Shown here: piece after piece, positions 35,785 through 45,991 of the stretch
Numbering within the stretch: position 1 is the first letter of the stretch
Layout: every line of letters begins with the position of its first letter
NCBI GenBank assembly: GCA_963682055.1
Contig: OY821747.1
Span: 31,618,126-31,682,125, forward strand
Length of the DNA: 64,000 nt
From: Primula veris
Lineage: Eukaryota > Streptophyta > Magnoliopsida > Ericales > Primulaceae
Direction of reading: 5' to 3'
The notes under the pieces: generated by a model
The model's input: only the letters and a program-made list of their open reading frames with translations
Told to the model about the DNA's origin: nothing
Database searches by the model: none
Made by a program: the position numbers and the translations under genes

Positions 35785-36391
35785 TAATAATAAAACATCA
35801 ACTAATCTTGCCACATACCCAGTAACCCAAAATTTCACTCCAAATCCCACAAAACATCTCCAACAGTATACATCAATATATATATATAGATACATACAGT
35901 ATATATATTGAAATATCAAGACCACATCAAAATCAAGCATCAACTAATTCTGTCACATACCCAGTAACCCAATTTCACTACAAATCCGATAAAACATCTC
36001 TAACAGTACATATAAATATATACAAAAATATACACAGTATATAAATTGACTTTTAAATACTATACAAAAATCAAGCATCAATTAATTCTGTCACATACCC
36101 AGTAATTAATTTTCACTCCAAATCCCATATATCATCATATATACAGTATATATAAAAACATATCAAGACTATATAAAAAAATCAAGCATCAACTAATTCT
36201 GTCACATACCCAGAAATTTATTTTCACTTCAAACTCCATAAAACACCTCACACACACAGTGTGTGTGTGTATATATATATATATATGTATGTATGTATAT
36301 TAGACATACCAAGACTAGATAAAATATCAAGCATCAACTAATTCTGTCACATACCCAAAAATTTATTTTCACTTCAAATTCAATAAAACAT

Positions 36392-36433
<42 letters not shown>

Positions 36434-36850
36434 ATATTGACATGTCAAGACTAAATAAAATACCAAGTATCAACTAATTCTGTCACATACCCAGAAATTT
36501 ATTTTCACTCTAAACCCAATAAAACAACTCCAACAGTACATATAAATATATATATATACAGTAAATATACATATACATATATAAACAGTATATATATTGA
36601 CATATCAAGACTAAATAAAAAATTAAAAAAAAACAACTAATTATCACATACCCAGTAACCCAATTTCACTTCAAACCCAATAAAACAACTCCAACAGTAC
36701 ATATAAATATATATATGCAGTAAATATACATATACATATATAAACAGTATATATATTGACATATCAAGACTAAATAAAAAATTAAAAAAAACAACTAATT
36801 ATCACATACCCAGTAACCCAATTTCAGTTCAAACCCCAAATTCATAGATA
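35785..36850. repeat. Array of about eight diverged repeats upstream of PP2C
   Basis: Each unit of about 110-165 bp contains CAACTAATTCTGTCACATAC, CCAGTAACCCAATTTCAC, AAAACATCTCCAACAGTACA and a TA- or CA-rich microsatellite of variable length. Units start near 35793, 35938, 36076, 36186, 36331, 36468, 36634 and 36790. Most length variation is in the internal microsatellite, up to about 34 bp of CA near 36395. The array lies 0.5-1.6 kb before the PP2C start codon, so in the promoter or in a 5' UTR intron. Confidence 0.8.
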
Positions 36851-37328
36851 ACAAGACTAAATAAAAACAAAATAAAGAAGTTGAGAAAATCAACTCACAA
36901 TGGAATTAGGTAAAAGTATATGCGATTTTTTAAGGTATTATTACCAAACGAATAAGACTCCGATCTAACTATTAGATCTGTGGATCCATCAATCCCCTCT
37001 ATATATATATATATATATAACTTTAAATATAAATAAATATATATATGTATATGTATATGTATATGTATGTGTTAAAACAGAGACTTATAGAGTGTCTTAT
37101 TTGACTTAATAAGATTAAATGGGTTTTTATTATATTTTCTTAAATAATAATAATAATAATAAAGTGGGGAAGCTTCTGTCTTTCTTTCTTTCTTTCTTTC
37201 TGTGTTTTTCTTTTTCTTTTTTAGTTTCTAAGTGTTTTGTGAGCAGACAAAAACCCTATAAAAAGTAAATTAAATAAATTTTAATAAGAAATTTATTTTA
37301 TAAGTTAGAAGACTGCAATGGACATCTT
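36851..37328. other. Microsatellite-rich gap
   Basis: Contains TATA-type repeats near 36996-37070, (TAA)n near 37143-37163 and (TTTC)n near 37180-37200. No gene seen. GTGAGTTG on the minus strand near 36898 could be the donor of a PP2C 5' UTR intron; not tested. Confidence 0.35.
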
Positions 37329-37329
37329 C

Positions 37330-37662
37330 GGTCCGGTTTGGTTTTTGATAAACCGAAATCGAGCATATTTTTCGGTTCAGTTTTTTCGGTTTCGGTCTTT
37401 TTATTTTTTGGACTGAACCGGACCGGGTTTTTTCGGTCCGGTTTCGGCTTTTTTCGGTTTTCCGGTTATTTTTAGGTTTTATTTTTGGTTTTTCAGGCTA
37501 TTTCGATTTTTTCGGTTCCGGTCTTTTTCAATCCTTTTCGGTTCGGTTTTATTATAAACCGAAACCGACCCAACAAAAATTCGGTTTTTCGGTTTCGATC
37601 TTTTTCAGTATTTTTCGGTTCGGTTCGGTTTGATTTTTACGGGTTTACTCTTAGCCCTAGAC
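37330..37662. mobile_element. CGGTTTCGG-rich hAT-like non-autonomous element
   Basis: Same body as the element at 38800-39134: GGTTTCGGTCTTTTTATTTT, GACCGGGTTTTTTCGG and AAACCGAAACCGACC in the same order. It ends with the terminus-like TTAGCCCTA at about 37661. The left end is diverged. Non-coding. Confidence 0.6.
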
Positions 37663-37742
37663 AGCTATGTAAATGCCAGGTGGGGTCCATTTTTATTTTA
37701 TTTTTGATTACGTAATTGAAGGGAAATTTGGGTAATTTGTCT

Positions 37743-37820
37743 GTAAGTCAATGGTTAAATATTTATAGTTATACTTATTATTTAATATTTTTGCTAAGTC
37801 AATGGTTAAATATTTATACG
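37743..37820. repeat. Left remnant of a 51-bp-period tandem repeat
   Basis: Two units with AAGTCAATGGTTAAATATTT start 51 bp apart (about 37744 and 37795). The same unit forms five copies at 40737-40960, on the other side of the Mutator-like element. Confidence 0.75.
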
Positions 37821-37974
37821 AAAAAAAAAAGTATTAACTAATATAGAATATTGTTAAAAAAGTATTACCTTACTTTTTCTCTCTTCATTCTCTCCGACTT
37901 TCTGCTCGTATAAAAATCAACATAGTCCATTTCAACTCTCTCTTACTAACTAAAGTTTGTATTTATATTTAGCG

Positions 37975-38605
37975 GTGGACTTTTTGTACCGACTTATACG
38001 AGCCGATCGTTTTTCGAGCCGAACAAATCCAGTCGGTATCAAAAATTTGGTATACCGACATTACGGTACGGTACAACCGAACCGATGTTTGAAAGTCGGT
38101 TCGGTTTCGGTTTTCGTTTGGTGAGTTCGGTATGGTACCGATTCAAACCGAAATATTAAAATATACTATACAGACAAGTAAACTAAAAGATTTATATACA
38201 CTTAATTATTAATATTGTTATAATATATTTATATTACTTTTTCTAGTGAATATTTATAACATTTTATTTTATTTATAACTTTTACTAGAAAAATTTAGTA
38301 GTGTTTACTCTTTTATGCAAATAAACAATAAATGTAACAATAATATAAATAAATGAATATATATATTTTTTTTCTAATCTACTACTTTTAAAATTTTATA
38401 CTATATATTTTTTTCAATATGCATAATTTTTCTATCATCACTTGTAAACTCTAAATTTTGGTATAAAAATGAAACTGAACCAACCGAATAGTTTGGTATA
38501 CCGAATTTTTTGGATCGGTAATAGTATAAAAATTTTCAAACCAAACTAGTTTGGTATGGTATCGGTATGTAATCAAAAAGTTCGGTAGCGAACCGATGTC
38601 GTCCC
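37975..38605. mobile_element. GGTACGGTACC-rich hAT-like non-autonomous element
   Basis: Left TAGCGGTGGACTTTTTGTAC, right inverted TAGGGACGACATCGGTTCG. GGTATACCGA, CGGTATGGTACCG and AACCGAA words sit at both ends in opposite senses around an AT-rich core. It interrupts the left TIR of the Mutator-like element. No exact duplication found. Confidence 0.5.
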
Positions 38606-38799
38606 TATCTATACTCCGATCCATCACTTGCTAATAGGTTGACGATGATGGTCCGTCGTAGCTCCGGCAATCCGCCGCCGTCACCGTCAACTCCCACCCA
38701 AAAAAATTAAAAAATCAAAAAAAAAATCAAAACAAGTCAAAATAAATAAATCGAGAAAAGTGCATTCATAATAAAAAAAAATATATATATGCATACAAA

Positions 38800-39134
38800 T
38801 AGGGCTGGGTTCGGTCCGGTTCGGTTTGGTTTTTGGCAAAACCGAAACCAAAATTGAATATATTTTCTGGTTCGATTTTTTCCGGTTTCGGTCTTTTTAT
38901 TTTTTGGACCGAACCGGACCGGTTTTTTCGGTCCGGTTTCGGTTTTTTCCGGTTATTTTTCGGTTTTATTTTTGGTTTTTCAGTCTTTTTCGGTTTCGGC
39001 CTTTTTCGGTTCGGTTTTATTGAAAACTGAAACCGACCCGAAAAAATTTCGGTTTTTCGGTTTCGGTCTTTTTCGGGTTTTTTCAGTTCGGTTATCGGTT
39101 CAGTTCGATTTTTCCGGTTTTTTCCCATGCCCTA
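38800..39134. mobile_element. hAT-type element of CGGTTTCGG family, perfect 8-bp target duplication
   Basis: Ends are TAGGGCTGGG at the left and, inverted from the right, TAGGGCATGGG. The direct repeat CATACAAA flanks it exactly at 38792-38799 and 39135-39142. The duplicated target is a minisatellite word (GCATACACAATC type), so it inserted into the minisatellite side. The body is built from GGTTCGG and TTTTTCGGTTT words. Open frames in it, rich in Arg/Asn/Pro or Phe, are composition artefacts. Confidence 0.85.
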
Positions 39135-40395
39135 CATACAAAATCGGGAAAAGATTCTTACACAATCTAAAAATCGTGCATACACAATCCTCAATCTCAA
39201 CTCAAAAAAAATCAAAAATAAAAACATAAGTAAAAATAAAGAAATCGATAAAAATACATAAACAATCCAAAAAAATAACATATACACTCGCGAAAATGTG
39301 CATACACTATAAAAAAACGTGTCAACGCAGTCTCCAACCTCCAATCCAAATTTTAAAAAAAAAATCATAAAACAAGTAAAAAAAAGAAATCGATAAAAGT
39401 GCATACACAATCCAAAAAATACGCATACACGATCGCGAAAAATATGCATACACAATCCCAAAAAAGTATATAGACAATTAAAAAAAGGCGCATACACAAT
39501 CGTGAAAAATGTTCATACACAATACAGAAAAGGTGCATACACAATGCGGAAAAAGTGCATACACAATACAAAAAATGCACGTACATTCAGAAAAATGACT
39601 ACAAAATGCAAAAAAAATATATAAACAATGCAAAAAGTGCATACACAATACAAAAATGTGTACACGTAATAAAAAAGGTACATAAACAATCGTGAAAATG
39701 TGCATACATAATCCAAAAAATATGTATACATAATTCAAAAAATGTGCATACACAATAGCGAAAAGATACATAAATAATACAAAAAAAAAAAATTGCATAC
39801 ACAATCTCCAACATTCGCTCAAAAATATTCAAAAAACCAAGTCAAAATAAATAAATCGAGAAAAATGAATAAATAATCCAAAAAAGTTACATATACAATC
39901 GCGAAAAGGTGTATATACAATTCAAAAAACGTGCATACACAATCTCCAACCTCGACTCAAAAAATTAAAAAAAAATCTAAAAAATCAAAAAACAAGTCAA
40001 AAAAAGTGCATATACAATCTAAAAAGTGAATAAACTGTTTACACCATCGAGAAAAGTGCATACACAATCCATAAAAATGTTTACACAATCGAGAAAAGTG
40101 CATACATAATCCGGAATGCATACACAATCGAGTAAAATGCATACACAATCGAGAAAAGCGCATACACAATAATTCACAATTCATAAAAGAGCATACGCAA
40201 TCCCGAAAAGTGCATACACAATCTAAAAAAGTGTAAACACATTCCAGAATAATGTATACACAATGCGAAAAGTGCATACACTATCCCGAAAAAATACAAA
40301 CACATCCACGAAAGTGCATACACAATCCCGAAAAATGTATACACATCCATGAAAGTGTACACACGTTACAAAATAGTGCATACACAATTTTTTGA
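39135..40395. repeat. Minisatellite, GTGCATACACAATC core, about 1.25 kb
   Basis: Dozens of units of about 20-33 bp alternating GTGCATACACAATC with GAGAAAA, CCAAAAAA or GCGAAAA linkers. The bases after the core vary, giving higher-order patterns. It is interrupted by unique A-rich phrases near 39190-39240, 39355-39390, 39820-39860 and 39955-40000. Minus-strand frames repeating Cys-Met-His/Phe across it (39132-40362) are by-products of a unit that lacks stops in that sense. Confidence 0.85.
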
Positions 40396-40736
40396 ATTTA
40401 TTTAAGTTAATTTTTTGTAAATTTTTTAAAATTTTTATGATTTTTTTGATTTTTTTTTTTAGTGGGGGTTAGGAGTGGCGGCCCCGACAATCTCACCAGA
40501 ACTCCAAAGGACCACCACCGTTGCCGCCAACACATGCACAAGTGGTGGATCAAATTATATATATAAAGTTTAGTTGAGCAAATAGAAAGTTAAAGTGGAT
40601 TTTGATGATTTTTAGAAAGAAAAAGTAGAAAATAAATGAAATGAAAAGTTTGGGGATGTGTTTTTTAAATAATATTTAAAAAGTATTACTTTTTTGTCAT
40701 TTCATTTATTTATATTTATACTTATAAGTAAATCTC

Positions 40737-40960
40737 TTTGCTAAGTCAATGGTTAAATATTTATAGTTATAAGTAAATATTTTTGCTAAGTCAAATGTTA
40801 AATATTTATAGTTATACTTATAAGTTAATATATTTGCTAAGTCAATGGTTAAATATTTATATTTATACTTATAAGTAAATATTTTTGCTAAGTCAATGGT
40901 TAAATATTTATAGTTATACTTATCAGTAAATATTTTTGGTAAGTCAATAACTTCCAACTT
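40737..40960. repeat. Tandem repeat, period 45-51 bp, five copies
   Basis: GCTAAGTCAATGGTTAAATA anchors lie at about 40741, 40786, 40837, 40888 and 40939. Continuous with the two copies at 37743-37820 if the intervening element is removed. Confidence 0.85.
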
Positions 40961-41524
40961 ACCAAAACTATGCACATATATAAATGCTAATATTCCCTAT
41001 ATTTGTATGGAATACAAATATTTTACCCCATATTCTCTATCCCTTTCCGTGTCCCTTTTCTTATTTTCACTCAAAATTTAAATTTTCATAACTTATACCT
41101 CAAATTTATAAACTTTTATATTATATTGTATTCAAATTTTAAAACATTTGAACATAATATTATTTTAGACAATTTTTTTAATATTCAATGTTTAATGTAC
41201 ACCAATTTATATATTTATTCCAAAACAAATTTTGTGTGGATTTTATTTTAAAAATAATTATTGGAATGTATTGATACATGTATTATAGTAATTGTACAAT
41301 TTTTTTCAAGTTTTTTAGAATTTATTTTTTAAATAAAATAAGCAATGATGCATGGAAGGGGATAGATAAATGGGATAGAAGATTTGTACTCGTTTTTATG
41401 TGATAGGCAGAACGGGTACTTGGCTTCAGATTTTTACCATAAATGTTGTGTACATTTATACTAATATTAATTTATGTTCATGTTTGTTTGCCGTATAATA
41501 TAAATGTGGTATTTGGTATAAATA
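40961..41524. other. AT-rich gap, no gene recognised
   Basis: Very AT-rich. An 82-codon plus-strand frame at 41003-41251 is composition-driven. No repeat structure recognised. Confidence 0.35.
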
Positions 41525-41528
41525 ATAG

Positions 41529-42096
41529 GGTAAAACTAACAATTGCCCCAAGACACTAGATAAGACGTAATTAAGATAACATATTTATTAACTAATATTT
41601 GTAATTATATATAGAATTATTTTTTGAAGTGAGATTTGGAGAAAATCTATGTAAATTCATAATAAATAATTTGTTAACTAAACGAATGTATCAATATTTT
41701 ATTTTATTTATTTCCATATTTCAATTTTAAATATTCTTCGAGAGTATTTTTTTTTTTTTTTGTAATTGTAGGTTAGTTTCAACTATGCTTTTATATTTTT
41801 ATTTGGGTTTTAATGTGTTTAAAATGTAGTTTTTAGTTTTTTATTTAATTAGTATTTAATTTTAGAGTGGTCTTAACAAGAGTTGCATATTTTTCTTTGA
41901 TTTTTATTGTGTTGTAAAATTGGTTTTTAGTTTACAAAATCATAAAATACATCAATTGTAAATATTATTTACATGAACTATTAATTGCTAAATTTAAGAA
42001 TCAATCGGCCATTAATATCTTTATGGATTTAACTTATAAATAAAACTTAAATAATTCTCCGGAGGAACTTGTTAGACAAACCGTAAATAATATCAC
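41529..42096 (+). mobile_element. MITE-like element, copy 1
   Basis: Begins AACTAACAATTGCCCC...GACACTAG and ends GGAGGAACTTGTTAGAC, so the two ends are inverted versions of CTAACAAGT and CACTA words. The body from the start to about 41720 matches the inverted sequence of 49250-49478, and the end matches that of 48918-48985. Non-coding. Confidence 0.6.
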
Positions 42097-42539
42097 TATA
42101 TGTGTTAGTAGTTATACCACATTATTAATGGTAAAATGCAGTAAATTAGTCAAACATGATAAAAGTAGAGATCACGATACTATTGATATTATACAATCTC
42201 TTAACCCGCAAACAACCATGGCATATGTATAGACCTCGTATGACGTCTTATAATAAATAATTAATTAAAACCTCTCTAATTACACAAATTACAAATAAAA
42301 GAAAATAGTAATACACGCTAGAATGAAAAAAATGATACACGTTCTAAAATACTCTATTTCTCTTCATCTCTCTCTTTTCTCTTTCACTTTGGTTTGTACA
42401 TACTTACGAGTCTTCTTTTTCATGTATTTTTATTTTAATGTTATTTACGTATCTCTATTTGTGTATCCGTTTAAAATTTTAAATTAGTTTACACTTAATT
42501 TCTACTTTTGAATTCAAATGTCTTTGAGATTAGGTTGAT
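42097..42539. other. AT-rich gap, no gene recognised
   Basis: Contains a short CTCTCTTTTCTC tract near 42360-42390. Possibly the body of the Helitron whose 3' end follows, but its 5' end could not be fixed. Confidence 0.3.
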
Positions 42540-42607
42540 AAATACAAATTCAACTCACTAAACGAAACATGTGTTACACCGCGCATCGCGTAATCGATCT
42601 GTGCTAG
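42540..42607 (+). mobile_element. Helitron-like 3' terminus of a second family
   Basis: CGCG and CGCG around CAT form a short hairpin, followed by 13 bases and CTAG before T at 42607/42608. The general plan equals that of the copies at 15349-16223, but the sequence differs. The 5' TC end is not identified. Confidence 0.4.
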
Positions 42608-43739
42608 TATATTATATGCTAAGTATCGCAGATACTGGTACGTCATTTCAACCGTTGGATACGACAAATGAAGTAGGGTTGGCTTTTTATTTATTTGACC
42701 GCTTCAATATTTCTTGAGTATGGCATGAGTACACAAACGATACTTTTTCGGCACATGAATTTTATTTTTTATTTTTTTTCATAAAAACTAATTAAAATAT
42801 AAGTGTATCAATATAATAATGTGAAAATTTATAATTCACAAATATGATGAATCTAATAAATTTGTTTTACACACTAGTTATGAAAAAATTATATTAACAT
42901 GCAGTGAAATCATTCATATTTAAGCATAAATTGTTTCAAATTTTGTTAATTAGGTTATTTCAAGATTGTTATTGTTATTGTTATTGTTAAATTGAATTGT
43001 ATGCATAAAAATACATCTTTTTCTTATTGACGTACATATCATTCCTGTACCGTAACCAAAATTTTCAACTTTTGTCGTATCATCGTACTCATATGTACAA
43101 TACTCATACCTCTACACATACATTATCCTCCTCATCAATTGCACGCATAGATCAGCTCAACTTCAGTGTCATCCGTCAGAACGCATAAAAAAACCGCCAC
43201 TCGTTGATTTTTGGATAGTGAAATCAAATTGTTGCTGAACATAAACTAGAGTCTCGCGCTGGTGTCACCCTCCTAACCGACGTCAGCTCAAATGTTAGCC
43301 CGTCCAAAATCTGCTATTTGCGTTTACCCAAACCTCTGATCGACTCCAAAAGAAATGACAAAATACGAGTTTGTTTCATATGCAGTGTCTTTAGTACTAA
43401 GCCGTCCTTACGTTTCTGCGATTTCCGTTCCGGCTCGTCTATTCTGACTATAAAAGACAATAAAAGAAAACAATGGACACACATCCCATGAAACTACATC
43501 AGCCGGTCTTATTGCACTATTATTTTTAGGTGATACTCAAATGAATATCACCTAAAAATGATCGAATATGTAAATCTATATAGATCCTCTGGAGTAGAAC
43601 ATTTTTTTTAAAAAGAGTATATATATATATTATATGGGTCTGCTTTTAAGTTAATTTTCCAGGTTTTAACGGATCGGTCCGGTTTGAGTTTTTCGGTTGG
43701 GAACATGTACAGTTATAGATTTGATAATGTTGGTCCGTA
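42608..43739. other. Intergenic, no gene recognised
   Basis: 43000-43450 is less AT-rich than its surroundings, but no frame or motif stands out. A short inverted repeat GGTGATACTCAAATGAATAT with ATCACC lies near 43530-43555. Confidence 0.35.
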
Positions 43740-44645
43740 GGTGTCTAAACCTTAGAGGGGGGGTGAATAAGGTTTTGTACGTTTTTCGCGGAATAAAATC
43801 TATGTGTTATTAACTAAGCAAATTAGCGGTTTTTGTGACTAAAAACAATTTTGTTAACAAATAAGTGCTAAGTTAATCTATGTAAGCAATGAATATAAGC
43901 AATAAATAACTTGCGAAATGTAAGAGTTAAGGGAAAAGAAATAACGCAAGATATATAGAGGTTCGGCAAAACGCGCCTACGTCCTCTCCTCGGTAGTTTC
44001 ACTTCCGAGTGTTTCACTAATATCTTGGACCAAGGTTACAACCTAACGAGATTAATCAATCGATTTAGCTCCCCCTCACTTAATGAGTATCCCGAATGAA
44101 AAGCCTAGAACTTTTAAGCTACACTTGCTTGAAAAGCTTCTACCCGATCAATCGCTCACTAATGAGTTTATAAAATACTCTTTTACAAGAATGGATCACT
44201 CACTAACAAATGATATCTCGAAGTTTATAAAATTACAAGAATAATACTTTCGAGAATATTTATAAGTACAAGTGAGAAATTGGAAGTATAAGCTTGAAGA
44301 ATTGCTTAATAGTTGAGTGTAGATGTTGTATCTTTCTTCAATGGATTTATGGCTTATAAGTAGAGCCAAAGGTCCAGCAATAAATTTCTGACCGTTGCTG
44401 GTTGTTGAGTTCATTCAATGTTGTTTTGCAGCAGTTCGCCCAATTTTCAGGAATAGCTTAAAAGCTGGAATTTCAAATTCTGCAGAAACGATCGGTCGTT
44501 TTTGTTCTTTGCTCACTGGAAGAAATCACACTTAAAACGATCGGTCGTTTTAAGCCTGGCGATCGGTCGTTTTTACAGTGTACTCTCTGGAAGAAATTCG
44601 CACTGAAATGATCGATCGTTTTGCCTACTGATCAGTCGTTTTTCT
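43740..44645. repeat. Dispersed plant repeat with GAGGGGGGGTGAATAAGG and GATCGGTCGTTT boxes
   Basis: Contains TTAGAGGGGGGGTGAATAAG (43751-43770), AGGTTCGGCAAAACGCGCC and TACGTCCTCTCCTCGGTAG (about 43960-44000), phrases I associate with a common plant intergenic repeat of unclear class. At the right, GATCGGTCGTTTT occurs near 44492, 44540 and 44562, with variants GATCGATCGTTTT and GATCAGTCGTTTTT near 44613 and 44631. No open frame supports a protein. Confidence 0.45.
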
Positions 44646-45175
44646 GTTCTGGGCATGTTTCGGTTTTCTCGACAAACTTCGAAACCCCGTAACTAACTCG
44701 TTTCAAATCCGATTGTGGTTCCGCTTGAACCATTGGCTTCGTAATTACGCATTCTATCATTTTGATCCTTTAATACACTCGATAAATGATTAGTACGCAA
44801 AAACGAGCTTTTATCATGTTTTTCAAATATTGTTATCATCAAAATAATTGATTAGAAGAATCAACGTTCAACAGATAATTACCGATCTCTAACCAAATTA
44901 CCAATGATTTCGGTTTAAATTAAGTATACAATTGAATTCCAGGTCTCGTATTTTTTTACTTCCCCTAGTGTTAACTAACACTCTTTTATCTTGATAATTT
45001 TTTTATTAAATTTTCAAGTAATGACTTCATTCATCAATAACACACATCTTTCTCTAGCTTTGAAAAATGTATTACTTTGTTAACTTTTTTCATATTTAAA
45101 CAAAAATAAATAATTAGAAAAAAATCACAACAACTACAAAATTCTGAAAGTAACATTAAACATTTGAAGTCATAC
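44646..45175. other. AT-rich gap, no gene recognised
   Basis: May be the continuation of the preceding repeat up to about 44870. Nothing else seen. Confidence 0.3.
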
Positions 45176-45980
45176 AGTGGCGGAACGAGAACCAAATATG
45201 TGGTGTTGTCAAAATTAATAAAAACGCATAATATTTTTCAAAGTATAAACAAGAAAAAGGCGGATTTTTTAAACCTTTTTTAGCATATTTTCTTCATTTT
45301 TTACCTTGATTTCTTGATTAAAATGTATTTGATTTCTATTTTTTTTACTTTTCGCTCAATTTCGACTTTCTTTTCAAACTCTAAAAAAAAAACCACAACA
45401 GTAATATCATGTGCAGTCATGTGTCGAAAGTTTTCGCGTTTCAAAATTGACTAAAAAATAAATAAAATAGAAACTAAAAAGATATAAAAGTTAAATTTAA
45501 GAAATTAAGTTATAACAAGTAAAAAAATTAATACATGAAGGTGCAAAAATCTAAAAAAAATAAATGTATATTAAATAATAGATATATACGAACAATTAAA
45601 TATCTATTAAATAATTTCAGTATACTCACTTCAATTAAAATACAAACCATAAATTTTTTTTATATAAATTTTGTTTGCACTCACCACTACTCTAATTCTT
45701 ATTTTATTTTTTTAAGATGTGTTTTACGTGTCAACATGATAAGTTGGTGTAAAATGTATTTTATAATTACTTGCATATGTTAATTTTTTAAGTATTACTT
45801 ATATATTATCTGCACATACAAAATTATAATATGTTATTACATTAACATTATATAATTTTGGAAGGAGATGAAAAAAAAATATTTAAATGCTTACCAGAAT
45901 AACGTATATATAAATTATTATGAAAAATATTAATAAAAAAAATTATTTTTCAAAATCGTGTGGTTATGGGTGGGCCCGCC
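45176..45980. mobile_element. 805-bp element with 11-bp target duplication
   Basis: The exact direct repeat TGAAGTCATAC lies at 45165-45175 and 45981-45991. The termini read AGTGGCGGAACGAG at the left and, inverted, GGCGGGCCCACCC at the right, so only GGCGG is shared. An 11-bp duplication is longer than hAT (8) and within the 9-11 of Mutator-like elements, although GGCGG ends look hAT-like. The AT-rich body is non-coding. Confidence 0.65.
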
Positions 45981-45991
45981 TGAAGTCATAC

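Larger units (their letters stand above)
37821..40700. mobile_element. Mutator-like element with long TIRs and internal minisatellite
   Basis: The segments 37830-37970 plus 38600-38700, and 40485-40700 read inverted, correspond piece by piece. The pieces are AAAGTATTAC with T-rich ends, AAAATCAACATAGTCCATTT against AAAATCCACTTTAACTTTCT, GATCCATCACTTG against GATCCACCACTTGTG, and a GC-rich CCGGCAATCCGCCGCCG-like block against one with GGTGGTGGTCC and GGCGGCAACG. Long TIRs and no transposase fit a non-autonomous Mutator-like element. It sits inside a 51-bp tandem array; AT-rich flanks share about nine bases, but the duplication is uncertain. The interior holds a minisatellite and two other elements. 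Confidence 0.55.

Noticed and set aside
35785..36850. CRISPR-like array
   Set aside because: Repeats are diverged, units vary from about 110 to 165 bp, there is no short identical repeat with unique spacers, and the context is a eukaryotic nuclear genome.
38766..39128. Frame rich in KPEKDRNRKTE-like repeats
   Set aside because: A translation of the CGGTTTCGG repeat inside the hAT-type element; the opposite strand also gives two open frames of low-complexity Phe-rich sequence.
39132..40362. Overlapping Cys-rich minus-strand frames resembling secreted or membrane peptides
   Set aside because: They coincide exactly with the minisatellite, occur in more than one frame, and repeat with the DNA unit. 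No start context, signal or family motif.
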